64,000 bases of DNA from Bacillota bacterium (GCA_023397655.1 JAEWTW010000030.1:65188-129187), one strand, 5' to 3'. Counted from the stretch's first letter, positions 41,801 through 50,555 are shown. Notes: generated by a model not told the origin, from the letters alone. Numbers and translations: made by a program.

Positions 41801-42391
41801 GTGGAAAAAGCAAAGATCACCATCGCCCTGCAAAACGGGGAGGCGGCGGAAAAAATTAAATTTGCGTGTCAGCGCAGCGGCTATCTGGTGGGCGACGTAT
41901 GTGCCTCCGGCAACGAAGCGATACGGCGCGTGCGGTCGGAAGCGTCGGACATACTGCTGATCAACTTTGAGATGCCGGATATGACCGGCCTTGAGGTGGC
42001 CACGATCATCGGCGATGAGAACCTGTGCAGCGTGGTGCTGTTCGTATCGCCCACACAGCGGGACTTTGCCGAGGACATGGTGGCGGATTACGACATCACG
42101 CTTTTTGTTAAGCCCATCAACGGTGTGGTGCTGATGAACACGCTGGAGGTGGTGCTGCAGAACCGCCGCCGCATCCGCAAGCTGGAGACCGAGCTGTCCA
42201 AGCTGAAGCGGGGCATGGAGGACCGCAAGCTCATCGAAAAGGCCAAGGGCATACTGATGAAGCGCAAGAGCATATCCGAAGGGGAGGCTTACCGACGCAT
42301 ACAGAAGATGAGCATGGATTCCCGCGTGGCGATGCGCGACATCGCGGGAAAGATCATCGAGCTGGCGGAGAAGAAGCCGGGCGGCGGATAA
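41801..42391 (+). CDS. ANTAR-domain RNA-binding antiterminator with degenerate receiver
   Basis: 196 residues from a GTG. The N-terminal receiver-like domain (1-120) has lost its chemistry: the phospho-acceptor position is Asn55 (DILLINFEMPDMTGLEVA) and the acidic pair near the start (ITIALQNGE) is absent, though the switch FVSP and the VKP lysine remain. A coiled coil (about 120-145) leads to an ANTAR domain, DRKLIEKAKGILMKRKSISEGEAYRRIQKM, with the typical Ala-Lys-Gly-x-Leu-Met and Ala-Tyr/Arg residues. ANTAR proteins bind paired RNA hairpins to stop termination. Relatives sit next to type III glutamine synthetase genes in clostridia; here glnN lies 20 kb away and has an attenuator-like leader. 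Confidence 0.88.
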   Translation: MEKAKITIALQNGEAAEKIKFACQRSGYLVGDVCASGNEAIRRVRSEASDILLINFEMPDMTGLEVATIIGDENLCSVVLFVSPTQRDFAEDMVADYDITLFVKPINGVVLMNTLEVVLQNRRRIRKLETELSKLKRGMEDRKLIEKAKGILMKRKSISEGEAYRRIQKMSMDSRVAMRDIAGKIIELAEKKPGGG

Positions 42392-42418
42392 GGCGTTCGG
42401 ACGGGTTAATACGGGGAT

Positions 42419-42445
42419 AAAGCCGTGGCAAAAGCGACGGCTTTT
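42419..42445 (+). terminator. Terminator of the ANTAR gene
   Basis: AAAGCCGT pairs with ACGGCTTT, then TTCTGTTT. Confidence 0.75.
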
Positions 42446-42498
42446 CTGTTTGCACGGAAAACGTATAAACGCGCAGCTATGGGTAGAAGGACAATCGA

Positions 42499-43008
42499 CT
42501 ATTCTAAGCCGAAAGATAGATCGGGAACAGATTTCTCATTATCAGTAATGTTTTCGACGTACACCCTGTCAATAACGGCGCTGAAACTTTCGCCAAAGCG
42601 GCTTAATTCGTTGATCGCTTTATCAAACTCAAACCCGGTTTGTGTTCGGCCTATAGTCAGGTGAGGACAATATGTTATTTCTCTTGTCAAATATACGTCC
42701 AATATTCCGCTGTATAACCTGTCGTGCAGTTCGATGATGTTGTCGTTTCCCTGCTTGACATTGAGAAACAAATACCCATCTTTGAAATCACCGGTGATTC
42801 CCTTTAATCGTACATTGAATTTCTTGATACCCGCCAACGCTTCTTTTAAATGCAAGCTTAATCTGTCTGCAGAAATACTGCTGTCAAAAGGAAATACGAG
42901 CGTGATATGCGGAGCAATATAGTCTGCCAGCGGATCGTATTTACGTCTTATTTCGTTGATCATATTGATGTTGCAAAAGCCCGGATATAAAATGACCGCT
43001 CTTTTCAT
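42499..43008 (-). CDS. 2H phosphoesterase (2'-5' RNA ligase-like)
   Basis: 169 residues. Two H-x-T motifs, IAPHITLVFPF (about 32-42) and YCPHLTIGRTQ (about 112-122), define the 2H superfamily. The family includes RNA 2'-5' ligase/cyclic phosphodiesterase LigT, YjcG and related enzymes acting on 2',3'-cyclic or 2'-5' phosphodiesters. YjcG-like proteins of Bacillota have this length. The ATG follows a moderate GGGGGC site. Convergent with the ANTAR gene and alone on its strand. Biological substrate unknown. Confidence 0.85.
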   Translation of the reverse strand: MKRAVILYPGFCNINMINEIRRKYDPLADYIAPHITLVFPFDSSISADRLSLHLKEALAGIKKFNVRLKGITGDFKDGYLFLNVKQGNDNIIELHDRLYSGILDVYLTREITYCPHLTIGRTQTGFEFDKAINELSRFGESFSAVIDRVYVENITDNEKSVPDLSFGLE

Positions 43009-43089
43009 TGGAAGCCCCCAAAACCATTTTGGAAAATGTACTTGTACATAATACTACCAAGAATATCTTACATCAATAACGGCGGATCA

Positions 43090-43124
43090 AAAACGCACCT
43101 GCTGAGAAGAAGCAGGTGCGTTTT
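43090..43124 (-). terminator. Terminator of the AraC-family gene
   Basis: ACGCACCTGCT pairs with AGCAGGTGCGT. On the minus strand TTTTTG follows. Confidence 0.8.
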
Positions 43125-43130
43125 GTCGGG

Positions 43131-44021
43131 TTACTTTAACTTTGGCACAACAGGAATGTAAATGTCGCAGACCTTGCCCGTTTGAGACATGCAGCGGTCG
43201 TCGTACAGCTCGAAGTCGATACAGCCAGGCGCATATTCAAACCCGGAGGTTGGGAACCAGTCGTTAAAGATAAACTGCCACACGCCCTGAATGCTAGCTG
43301 AGAATTTTTCGGCGTCGCAGGGTGGTGTGGAAAATATGGCATACTGTGCGGGCGGCAGCTCGCAGACGTGATACCCGTCTGGTATCGCCGCACTGTCCTT
43401 GACCTCTAAGCCAATGACGTAGTTGAATTCACCCGTTTCCGGGTCTTCAGGGAAGCATGCCCCAATTTCGTTGTGGTTTTTGATGAAGCTTTCCTGATGA
43501 AGCCTGCTCAGCCGTCCGTCACTCATGCAGGCGCTCCAAAAGGCTGGAATACTTTTTGAGTTCTCGGCGCCATTCGAGGTTGTTTTCAGCGCGTAGCCCG
43601 CAATTTTGACAGCGGGCCAGGTCATAAGTTTGGGTTCCAATACAATTCCTCCTATCTGATATTCATTCATCACGGGCAGGGTGGGTGTCTGCGGTTGGGC
43701 GGAATGCGCATGGTGCCGGTAAACCTCCGGCGGGCATCCGAAGTGGCGGCGGAAGGCTTTACTGAAACCGGAATGGGTTTCAAAGCCGTATTCCAGCGCG
43801 ATGTCTAGTATTCTTGAACCGGAGCCGAGAGCATGCGCGGCGAAAGCCAGCCGACGGCTGCGCACATACTCCATGGGCGAATAGCCGACGCGCCACTGGA
43901 ACAGCCTGCAGAAATGGTAGGTGGAAAAGCCAGCACGTGCCGCCAGCTCGTCTGCGGTGATAGCATCTGTCAGGTGCGCATCAATATACTCCAAAACTTC
44001 CTGCAATGCGGTGTCATACAC
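43131..44021 (-). CDS. AraC-family regulator with GyrI-like effector domain
   Basis: 296 residues from a GTG with GGAGGGG about 9 nt upstream. Two helix-turn-helix motifs of the AraC type lie at the N-terminus (about 5-105): ADELAARAGFSTYHFCRLF and ILDIALEYGFETHSGFSKAF, followed by FGCPPEVYR. The C-terminal part (about 120-296) is a GyrI-like/SOUL effector-binding domain (WPAVKIAGYALKT, HVCELPPAQYAIFSTPP). This Rob/BltR-like plan is typical of regulators that sense amphipathic compounds. No transporter or efflux gene lies nearby, so its targets are not evident. Confidence 0.9.
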   Translation of the reverse strand: MYDTALQEVLEYIDAHLTDAITADELAARAGFSTYHFCRLFQWRVGYSPMEYVRSRRLAFAAHALGSGSRILDIALEYGFETHSGFSKAFRRHFGCPPEVYRHHAHSAQPQTPTLPVMNEYQIGGIVLEPKLMTWPAVKIAGYALKTTSNGAENSKSIPAFWSACMSDGRLSRLHQESFIKNHNEIGACFPEDPETGEFNYVIGLEVKDSAAIPDGYHVCELPPAQYAIFSTPPCDAEKFSASIQGVWQFIFNDWFPTSGFEYAPGCIDFELYDDRCMSQTGKVCDIYIPVVPKLK

Positions 44022-44152
44022 GGTTGAAAGCCCCTCCTGCCGTATTGTGTTCTCAGTTTACCACAGCTTCGGAGCAGTTGGCTGTTCCGTAATTGCTCAT
44101 TTTACCGATCTGAATCGTGTTTTCGCTGACAATATGGGCAAAAATCGCAAAC

Positions 44153-44163
44153 TGTGGTATGAT
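44153..44163 (+). promoter_or_regulatory. Extended -10 promoter abutting mnmE
   Basis: TGTGG-TATGAT, ending 10 nt before the mnmE ATG with no ribosome site between. AAACTGTGGTATRAT is shared with the rsmA promoter at 54271-54285. The -35 is poor. Confidence 0.6.
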
Positions 44164-44173
44164 ATTGCCCGTT

Positions 44174-45523
44174 ATGAGAGCGAAGGAAAACGATACGATA
44201 TTTGCGCCTGCCACACCGAGCGGCGGCGCAATTTCGGTGATAAGAATATCCGGGCCGGCGGCCCATTCGGTGCTGGGGCGCGTGTTTTCACGCGATGTGG
44301 AGACGATGGCGCACGGCGTGATGATGCATGGAGATTTGCTGAAAGAAGGACGGCACGTGGACGATGTGATGGCGGTGCGGTTCATTGCGCCGCGCTCGTA
44401 TACCGGTGAAGACATGGCGGAAATATACTGCCACGGCGGCGCGGTGAGCATGGCGGCGGCAACAGCGGCCATCGCCGAAGGCGGCGCGCGGCTTGCGGAG
44501 GCGGGTGAGTTTACCAAACGCGCTTTTTTGAACGGCAAGATGGACCTCTCCGCTGCGGGTGCGGTGATGGAGCTGATCGGCACGCAGTCCGCCGCGGGGG
44601 CGAGGGCGGCGCTGCGGCAGCTCAAAGGCGGGCTGTTTGAACGAATTGACGGCATACAAAAACACCTGACTCAGGCATTGGTGATGATTGAGGCGGGCAT
44701 CGAGTATCCGGAGGAGGATATAGAGGCGGACATCAAACGGGACGCGCTGCCGCTGCTTGAAGGTGCCGTACGAGACATTGAGGAGATGGCGGCGACGTTT
44801 GCATCCGGGCGGCTGTTGCGTGAGGGAATCAGCGTGGTGATCGTCGGGCGGCCCAACGTGGGTAAATCGTCGCTGTTCAACATGCTGGTGGGCAGGGAAC
44901 GCGCCATTGTGACGGCGATACCCGGCACCACGCGCGATATGGTGGACGACTGCGTGATGCAGGGCGGTGTGCTGCTGCGGTTTGTGGATACGGCGGGGTT
45001 GCGCGAGGACGCGGACGAGGTGGAGCGCATCGGCATCGGGCGCGCGCGGGCGGCGGCGAAGGATGCGGACGCAGTGGTGCTGGTGATTGATAGGTCTGCG
45101 GGCATCACGGAGGAGGACAAAGCAATATTCGGGGCGCTGGAGCAGAGGCCGCTGGTTGTGCTGAACAAGGCTGATTTGCCGGGCAATACGGATGCGACGG
45201 AAGCACAGGCGGCGTTTGGCTGTGAGGTTGTGGAAGTGAGCGCGAAGACGGGACAGGGGCGCGGAGAGATACTCGACCACATCCATGTACCGGAGGTGGG
45301 CGACGCGGATGACGTGGTGGTGACCAGCGAACGGCATCACGCAATACTGAAAGCGGCTGTAAGCAGTTTGAAAGCGGCCATGGACGCGTTTGACACCGCG
45401 GACCTTGACTGCGTGACGATAGATATTAAAGAAGCGTGGGACGCTCTGGGGGAGATCACCGGCGTAACGGCGACGGAAGAGATCATCCGCAGCATATTCG
45501 ATACATTCTGTCTGGGGAAATGA
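44174..45523 (+). CDS. mnmE: tRNA modification GTPase MnmE
   Basis: With MnmG it places the cmnm5 or related group on U34 of tRNAs. 449 residues from the ATG at 44174; an earlier in-frame ATG falls upstream of the promoter and gives an atypical start. N-terminal formyl-THF-binding domain: DTIFAPATPSGGAISVIRIS. The G domain is inserted in a helical domain: GRPNVGKSSLFNML, the GTTRD of IPGTTRDMVDD, DTAGLRE, and NKAD. The C-terminus CLGK keeps the catalytic Cys. Its stop is followed directly by mnmG. Confidence 0.96.
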   Translation: MRAKENDTIFAPATPSGGAISVIRISGPAAHSVLGRVFSRDVETMAHGVMMHGDLLKEGRHVDDVMAVRFIAPRSYTGEDMAEIYCHGGAVSMAAATAAIAEGGARLAEAGEFTKRAFLNGKMDLSAAGAVMELIGTQSAAGARAALRQLKGGLFERIDGIQKHLTQALVMIEAGIEYPEEDIEADIKRDALPLLEGAVRDIEEMAATFASGRLLREGISVVIVGRPNVGKSSLFNMLVGRERAIVTAIPGTTRDMVDDCVMQGGVLLRFVDTAGLREDADEVERIGIGRARAAAKDADAVVLVIDRSAGITEEDKAIFGALEQRPLVVLNKADLPGNTDATEAQAAFGCEVVEVSAKTGQGRGEILDHIHVPEVGDADDVVVTSERHHAILKAAVSSLKAAMDAFDTADLDCVTIDIKEAWDALGEITGVTATEEIIRSIFDTFCLGK

Positions 45524-45524
45524 T

Positions 45525-47387
45525 ATGACGTATTACGGCGGAACATATGATGTGGTGGTGGTGGGCGCGGGCCACGCGGGCTGCGAGGCGGCGCTGGCGG
45601 CTGCACGGATGGGGCAGCGGACACTGCTGCTCACCATCAATCTGGACGGCATCGCGATGATGGCGTGCAACCCGTCCATAGGCGGCACGAGCAAGGGGCA
45701 CCTGGTGCGCGAGATCGACGCGCTGGGCGGGCAGATGGGGCTGGTCGCGGACGCAGCGTACATGCAGCTCAAGATGCTGGGCACGTCCAAAGGAGCGGCG
45801 GTGCAGTCCATCCGATCGCAGCAGGATAAGAAGAAGTATCAGCAGGTGATGAAGTGGACGTTGGAGAACACGGATAACCTGCATATCGTGAGCGCGGAGG
45901 CGGCCCGTATCCATACGCAGGGCGGGCGCGTGTCCGCCATCGAGACACACCTAGGCGCGCTATATGAGACTCGCGCCATTGTGCTGTGCACCGGCGTTTA
46001 TCTCAAAGGGCGCGTGATCATTGGCGAGTATACCGTGTCGTCCGGGCCGGCGGGGCTAGCCCCCGCGGACAAGCTGGACTTGACGGAGCTGGGGTTACGA
46101 CTACAGCGGTTCAAGACGGGCACGCCTGCACGGGTGGACGCGCGCAGCATCGACTTCTCCAAGACGGAGCCGCAGTATGGCGATGAGAAGCCGCAATACC
46201 ATTCGTTCATGACCAAGGGCGCACCGCACAAGCAGACACCCTGTTATCTGACTTACACCAGCGAGCAGACGCACGATATTATCAGGCAGAACCTGCACCG
46301 CAGCCCGCTGTACAGCGGCGTGATTGAGGGGACGGGGCCGCGCTATTGTCCGTCCATCGAGGACAAGGTGGTCAAGTTTCCCGGGCGCGACCGGCATCAG
46401 ATATTCATAGAGCCGGAGGGCGAGTGGACACACGAGATGTACATACAGGGCATGAGCTCTTCGCTGCCGGAAGAGGTGCAGAAGGCGATGTACCGCACGG
46501 TGCCGGGGTTGGAGAACGCGGTGTTTATGCGCACGGCTTACGCCATCGAGTACGACTGCATCGACCCAACGCAGATGAAGCTGTCGCTCGAGGCCAAGGA
46601 TTTGCCGGGGCTGTTCTTTGCGGGGCAGATCAACGGCACGTCGGGCTACGAGGAGGCGGCGGCGCAAGGCGTGGTGGCGGGCATCAACGCGGCACAATAC
46701 GTGAAGGGCGAGGAACCGCTGGTGCTGGGACGGAGCGATGCGTACGCGGGCGTGTTGATCGACGATCTGGTGACGAAAGGGACTTCGGAGCCTTACCGCA
46801 TGATGACGGCTCGGGCGGAGTACCGTTTGCTGCTGCGGCAGGACAACGCGGACGCGCGTTTGACACAGCTGGGACGGCGCGTGGGGCTGGTGACGGACGA
46901 GCGTTACGACGCGTTTATGCGTAAGCGCGAGGCGGTGGAAGCAGAAAAGGCTAGACTGGCTAAGTGCACAGTGGATATAGATAAAGCGAATATAGTGCTG
47001 GCGGTGAAGGGACAGCCAATATTGTCCGCTCCGGTAAAGGCGGCGGCGCTGCTGACGCGTCAGGGCATGGGCTACGCTGACCTCAAGGACATCTGCGGCG
47101 CGGACGCCGAAGAGGATGTGGTGCTTTGCGTGGAGACGGAGATACGCTACGCGGGGTACATTGATAAGCAGCAGCGGCAGGTGGACCGCTTTGCTTCCAT
47201 GGAAAAGAAAAAGCTGCCGGAGGGTTTCGATTACCACGAGATAAAGGGCCTTAGGCTGGAGGCGGCGGCCAAGCTGACGGCGGCGCGCCCTGAGACGCTG
47301 GGGCAGGCGATGCGGATTTCCGGCGTGTCGCCCGCGGACATATCGGTGCTGACGGTTTTCTTCAGCACGTATAAGAAGCAGGATTAA
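45525..47387 (+). CDS. mnmG: tRNA uridine-5-carboxymethylaminomethyl modification enzyme MnmG
   Basis: FAD enzyme that acts with MnmE on tRNA U34. 620 residues, normal length. The FAD-binding start is YDVVVVGAGHAGCEAALAAA, followed by MACNPSIGGTSKGHLVREID. The catalytic Cys pair region TPCYLTYTS and the NAD-binding TGVYLKGRVIIG are present, and GFDYHEIKGLRLEAAAKL marks the MnmE-binding C-terminus. The ATG lies 1 nt after the mnmE stop, so translation is coupled; GGGG in the mnmE tail may serve as ribosome site. Confidence 0.97.
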   Translation: MTYYGGTYDVVVVGAGHAGCEAALAAARMGQRTLLLTINLDGIAMMACNPSIGGTSKGHLVREIDALGGQMGLVADAAYMQLKMLGTSKGAAVQSIRSQQDKKKYQQVMKWTLENTDNLHIVSAEAARIHTQGGRVSAIETHLGALYETRAIVLCTGVYLKGRVIIGEYTVSSGPAGLAPADKLDLTELGLRLQRFKTGTPARVDARSIDFSKTEPQYGDEKPQYHSFMTKGAPHKQTPCYLTYTSEQTHDIIRQNLHRSPLYSGVIEGTGPRYCPSIEDKVVKFPGRDRHQIFIEPEGEWTHEMYIQGMSSSLPEEVQKAMYRTVPGLENAVFMRTAYAIEYDCIDPTQMKLSLEAKDLPGLFFAGQINGTSGYEEAAAQGVVAGINAAQYVKGEEPLVLGRSDAYAGVLIDDLVTKGTSEPYRMMTARAEYRLLLRQDNADARLTQLGRRVGLVTDERYDAFMRKREAVEAEKARLAKCTVDIDKANIVLAVKGQPILSAPVKAAALLTRQGMGYADLKDICGADAEEDVVLCVETEIRYAGYIDKQQRQVDRFASMEKKKLPEGFDYHEIKGLRLEAAAKLTAARPETLGQAMRISGVSPADISVLTVFFSTYKKQD

Positions 47388-47426
47388 TTGGGGTAAGGAT
47401 CTAAGGTTGGCAGGGATATAAGGTCT

Positions 47427-47517
47427 GGACTTAAGGTCACGGGGTGCTGCCCCGTACCCCGCCAAAGGGACACAGTCCCTTTGGAAACCCGTTGGGGAAA
47501 TGCTGCGCATTTCCCGG
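47427..47517 (-). repeat. Triple-hairpin intergenic repeat, copy E (reverse orientation)
   Basis: Read on the minus strand: hairpin 1 GGGAAATGC/GCATTTCCC (47494-47515), hairpin 2 CCAAAGGGA/TCCCTTTGG (47462-47484), hairpin 3 CGGGGCAGCACCCCG (47439-47454). CTTAAGGTCA precedes it on the plus strand, as in copy F. Confidence 0.75.
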
Positions 47518-47581
47518 GACTAAATGGAATTATATTAAAAGTTTCTATGCTTATACTCAATATATTTAAAGGAGTGCAATC

Positions 47582-48418
47582 ATGGGAATCTACAATTCTG
47601 CGGTTTTTGAAGCAAGCGAAATTCTGACTTTGTATTTGGCGCCTTTTGTGGCAGATACGTTGAGAAAAGAGATTGGTGAGGTTTGGTGGAAACAGGCCTA
47701 TGAGAATTGCTTTGCCAGAGATCCAAAGCTGCTCGGAAAGAATACGAATCAGGATAGAATAAATTCACTGGATTTTATGCGATGCAAAAAATTGGTGACT
47801 GACTATTGGGAGCGATTTTTTCGATTGCATTTACCGGAACGCTTTAGAAACAATATAAAGATGACATATGAAATTTATAACAGAGCGAAACATGAATACA
47901 ACCAGACAGATATGCCGGAAGCGGAAGCGATTCAATGTATATCGACAATGCGTCTTATGCTGGAAGATATCCATAAACAGGATGCGGCAATGGAGCTGAA
48001 ACGGCTATTGTTCTTTCCAACGAAGAAACCAGCTTTGATTGCTTGGGAAAGCAGAACTGCACATTCTCAAAAGCCAAAAAGTAAGACTGGATTTACAGAT
48101 GAGGTTATAGAGAAGGTTAACTCCGTAAACGCTGGGGAGATAGCGACTTACGCTGACTTGTCGCAAGTATTAGTAGGCAAAGGAAACAAGGCATATTCTC
48201 AGACAATATCGACGATTATCAAAAACAATGCTGATAAGTTAGAAGCTTGTCACCGGATTGTTGGGAAGAGTGGCGAAATTAAAACTCAGGGGAAATATAA
48301 TAATACGGCGTACAGTCAGGCGGAGCTGCTTCAAAAAGAAGGCGTCGCCGTGATAGTTCGAAACGGTAAAGAATATGCAGATGTGAAAAAAAGAAAGTGG
48401 CCTGACATGGAGGTATAA
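47582..48418 (+). CDS. HEPN-like domain fused to alkyltransferase-like (MGMT/ATL) DNA-binding domain
   Basis: 278 residues, AT-rich. The C-terminal half (about 165-278) reads as the DNA-binding domain of O6-alkylguanine transferases and ATL proteins: VNAGEIATYADLSQVLVG, NNADKLEACHRIVGKSGEI, then SQAELLQKEGVAV. The P-C-H-R-V site appears as ACHRIV, so the Cys is kept. The N-terminal half (1-135) resembles the Swt1-type HEPN domain: NSLDFMRCKKLVTDYWERFF and YNRAKHEYNQTDMPEAEAI match its ends. The usual R-N-x-x-x-H appears as Y-N-R-A-K-H, so the catalytic Arg may be lost. AAGGAG lies before the ATG. Hairpin repeats in opposite orientation flank the gene. Function unknown; repair or defence is conceivable. 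Confidence 0.65.
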   Translation: MGIYNSAVFEASEILTLYLAPFVADTLRKEIGEVWWKQAYENCFARDPKLLGKNTNQDRINSLDFMRCKKLVTDYWERFFRLHLPERFRNNIKMTYEIYNRAKHEYNQTDMPEAEAIQCISTMRLMLEDIHKQDAAMELKRLLFFPTKKPALIAWESRTAHSQKPKSKTGFTDEVIEKVNSVNAGEIATYADLSQVLVGKGNKAYSQTISTIIKNNADKLEACHRIVGKSGEIKTQGKYNNTAYSQAELLQKEGVAVIVRNGKEYADVKKRKWPDMEV

Positions 48419-48430
48419 GTGATATAACAG

Positions 48431-48509
48431 TGAAAATACCATGGCATTTTCAGAGGGGATTCCAAGGGGTGATCACCCTTGGCGGTGGTTTGGAGGCGGA
48501 GCCTCCAAG
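48431..48509 (+). repeat. Triple-hairpin intergenic repeat, copy C
   Basis: Hairpin 1 TGAAAAT/ATTTTCA with CCATGG core (48431-48452). Hairpin 2 CCAAGGGGTGATCACCCTTGG (48462-48482). Hairpin 3 TTGGAGGC/GCCTCCAA (48490-48508). Linker GCGGTGG as in copy A. Confidence 0.8.
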
Positions 48510-48565
48510 TTCGAATAAATTCAAAATGTGATTTTCACACATGTTTAAGAAGTACAAAGTGATAT

Positions 48566-48571
48566 TATAAT
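48566..48571 (+). promoter_or_regulatory. -10 box abutting tilS
   Basis: TATAAT ends 10 nt before the tilS ATG. An AAAGG lies between, but would fall before the expected start of transcription. -35 weak. Confidence 0.5.
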
Positions 48572-48581
48572 AAAGGTATAT

Positions 48582-49913
48582 ATGGAACAGCGTGTGGCGC
48601 GAAAACTGCATGATTTGGGCGTGAAAGCGGGCGACAGAGTGGGCGTTGCAGTTTCGGGCGGCGTGGATTCGATGGCGCTGCTTAATTGCCTGTGCAATTT
48701 GCGCGCGCAACTGAACATAATAATAGTAGCTTTTCATATGGAACACGGCATCCGCGGGCAGGCATCGGAGGACGACATGCGGTTTGTGATGCGCGAGTGC
48801 GAAAAGCGCGGCGTGGAGTGTGTGGTCAGGCGGGCGGACGTGCCGGGAACCGCGGCCGCGGAAAAGCTGTCGGTGGAGACGGCAGCACGGCACACGAGGT
48901 ACGCGTTTCTGGACGAGCAGGCGGCGGACTGGGTCGCGACGGCGCATCAGCGGGACGATGTGGCCGAGACGGTGTTGATGAATCTGCTGCGGGGCAGCGG
49001 GCTGGCCGGACTTTGCGGCATACCGGAGAAAAGAGGCCGCTATATCAGGCCGCTGCTGGACATTTCCCGCGCGGAGATCGAAGCTTACGCGGCGGAAAAC
49101 GGCGTGGCATTTGTGCGAGACGCGACTAATGACGAGACGGATTATACGCGAAACTACATCCGCAATGAGATTATGCCGCGGATGGAGCGGGTGAACGCAC
49201 AGGCTTCGGCGCATATTGCGCAGGCGGCGGGGCGGTTCGCGGAAGACGAAGCGGCGCTTAAGCAGATGGCGCGGTATGCGGACTGCGTTGAAGAGCAGGA
49301 GGACGGCGTCTACATTGCGCTGGAGAAGCTTGCGGAGCTGCCCGCAGCGGTCCAAAAGCGCGTGGTTCGGTTGGCGTTTGAAACGCGGTTCGGGCTTTGC
49401 GACGTGGAAAGCAAGCATGTCCGGGATATACTGGCGCTGGCGGAAACAGGGGAGTCGGGCAAGCGGCTGGACGTGGGAAACGGGCTGACAGCCGTGAATA
49501 TATACGGAAAATTGATGATTGGCAGAATCAAGGAAAAGGCGTATAATGATGATTCAGTCAGCTTTTTTGGAACGGGACGATACGAATTCGGCGGTTTTGA
49601 GTTTGTTTGCAGTGCGTGTGAAAATCCTGTTTTCGGGAGCGGTGCGGAGTATTTCGATGAACAGTCGCTGACGGGTGCTGTGTTCCGCCGACGCCGCGAG
49701 GGCGACCGGATTGCGCCGCTGGGCATGAACGGCACGAAACGCCTGTCTGATTACCTGTCTGACCGGAAGGTGCCACTGCACCTGCGGGACACCAGGACGG
49801 TGCTGGCGGCGGGCAATGATGTGCTGTGGGCTGTGGGCGCTGGCGTTTCAGAGAAGTCAAAAATAAAGCCGGACAGCCGGATAATAAAGATAGAGTTTGG
49901 GGAGAAACATTAA
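48582..49913 (+). CDS. tilS: tRNA(Ile)-lysidine synthetase
   Basis: Attaches lysine to C34 of the CAU tRNA-Ile so that it reads AUA, a codon used often in this window. 443 residues. The N-terminal PP-loop is VAVSGGVDSMALLNCL, followed by AFHMEHGIRG, VETAARHTRYAFLDEQ, ATAHQRDDVAETVLMNLLRG and IRPLLDISRAEIEAYA, all typical. The C-terminal TilS domain (about 360-443) has FRRRREGDRIAPLGMNGTKR and LSDYLSDRKVPLHLRD. Followed by hpt and ftsH in the order known from Bacillus (tilS-hprT-ftsH). Confidence 0.96.
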   Translation: MEQRVARKLHDLGVKAGDRVGVAVSGGVDSMALLNCLCNLRAQLNIIIVAFHMEHGIRGQASEDDMRFVMRECEKRGVECVVRRADVPGTAAAEKLSVETAARHTRYAFLDEQAADWVATAHQRDDVAETVLMNLLRGSGLAGLCGIPEKRGRYIRPLLDISRAEIEAYAAENGVAFVRDATNDETDYTRNYIRNEIMPRMERVNAQASAHIAQAAGRFAEDEAALKQMARYADCVEEQEDGVYIALEKLAELPAAVQKRVVRLAFETRFGLCDVESKHVRDILALAETGESGKRLDVGNGLTAVNIYGKLMIGRIKEKAYNDDSVSFFGTGRYEFGGFEFVCSACENPVFGSGAEYFDEQSLTGAVFRRRREGDRIAPLGMNGTKRLSDYLSDRKVPLHLRDTRTVLAAGNDVLWAVGAGVSEKSKIKPDSRIIKIEFGEKH

Positions 49914-49915
49914 AG

Positions 49916-50458
49916 ATGCATGACGATATTCTGAAGGTGCTGTACAGCGAGGAAGTGCTCAAAGAGCGCGTATCCGAACTGGCGGCGCAGATCCGCAAGG
50001 ACTTTGAGGGCAAGGATTTTCTGACGGTGGGCGTATTGCGCGGCGCGGTCATGTTTTACGCCGATCTGGTGCGCGAGCTGGACATCATGCTCAGCATGAA
50101 CTTTATGGCTGTTTCCAGCTACGGCGCGTCCACAAAATCGTCCGGCGCGGTGCGCATACAGTACGACCTTGAGGAGGACATCTCGGGCCGCAACGTGCTG
50201 ATCGTGGAGGACATCGTGGACTCGGGGCTGACGCTGCAGTATCTGACCAAGACGCTGCGTTCACGTAACCCGGCGTCGCTCAAAACCTGCTGTCTGTTCG
50301 ACAAGCCGTCGCGCCGCACCGTGGATTTTGCACCGGATTATGTGGGCTTCGAGGTGCCGGACGTGTTCATTGTGGGGTACGGGCTCGACTATGGCGAGAA
50401 GTACCGGAATTTGAAATATATCGGTGAATTAAAGCCTTGCGTTTATTGCAACGAATAA
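49916..50458 (+). CDS. hpt: Hypoxanthine phosphoribosyltransferase
   Basis: Salvages hypoxanthine and guanine to IMP and GMP with PRPP. 180 residues from the ATG at 49916, 2 nt after tilS, with GGGGAG about 11 nt upstream; a longer frame that starts inside tilS is rejected. The PRPP loop is VLIVEDIVDSGLTLQYL, the flexible-loop part NFMAVSSYGASTKSSG, and the base-binding end PDVFIVGYGLDYGEKYRNL. The tilS-hpt-ftsH order is conserved in Bacillota. Confidence 0.96.
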   Translation: MHDDILKVLYSEEVLKERVSELAAQIRKDFEGKDFLTVGVLRGAVMFYADLVRELDIMLSMNFMAVSSYGASTKSSGAVRIQYDLEEDISGRNVLIVEDIVDSGLTLQYLTKTLRSRNPASLKTCCLFDKPSRRTVDFAPDYVGFEVPDVFIVGYGLDYGEKYRNLKYIGELKPCVYCNE

Positions 50459-50555
50459 TTGTTTAAACATCGTTCATATATGTTCAATTGAAATGAATAT
50501 TTCGATATGATAGAATGTCAGACAAGGTAAAATTGTTTAGAAGGAGGACAGCATT

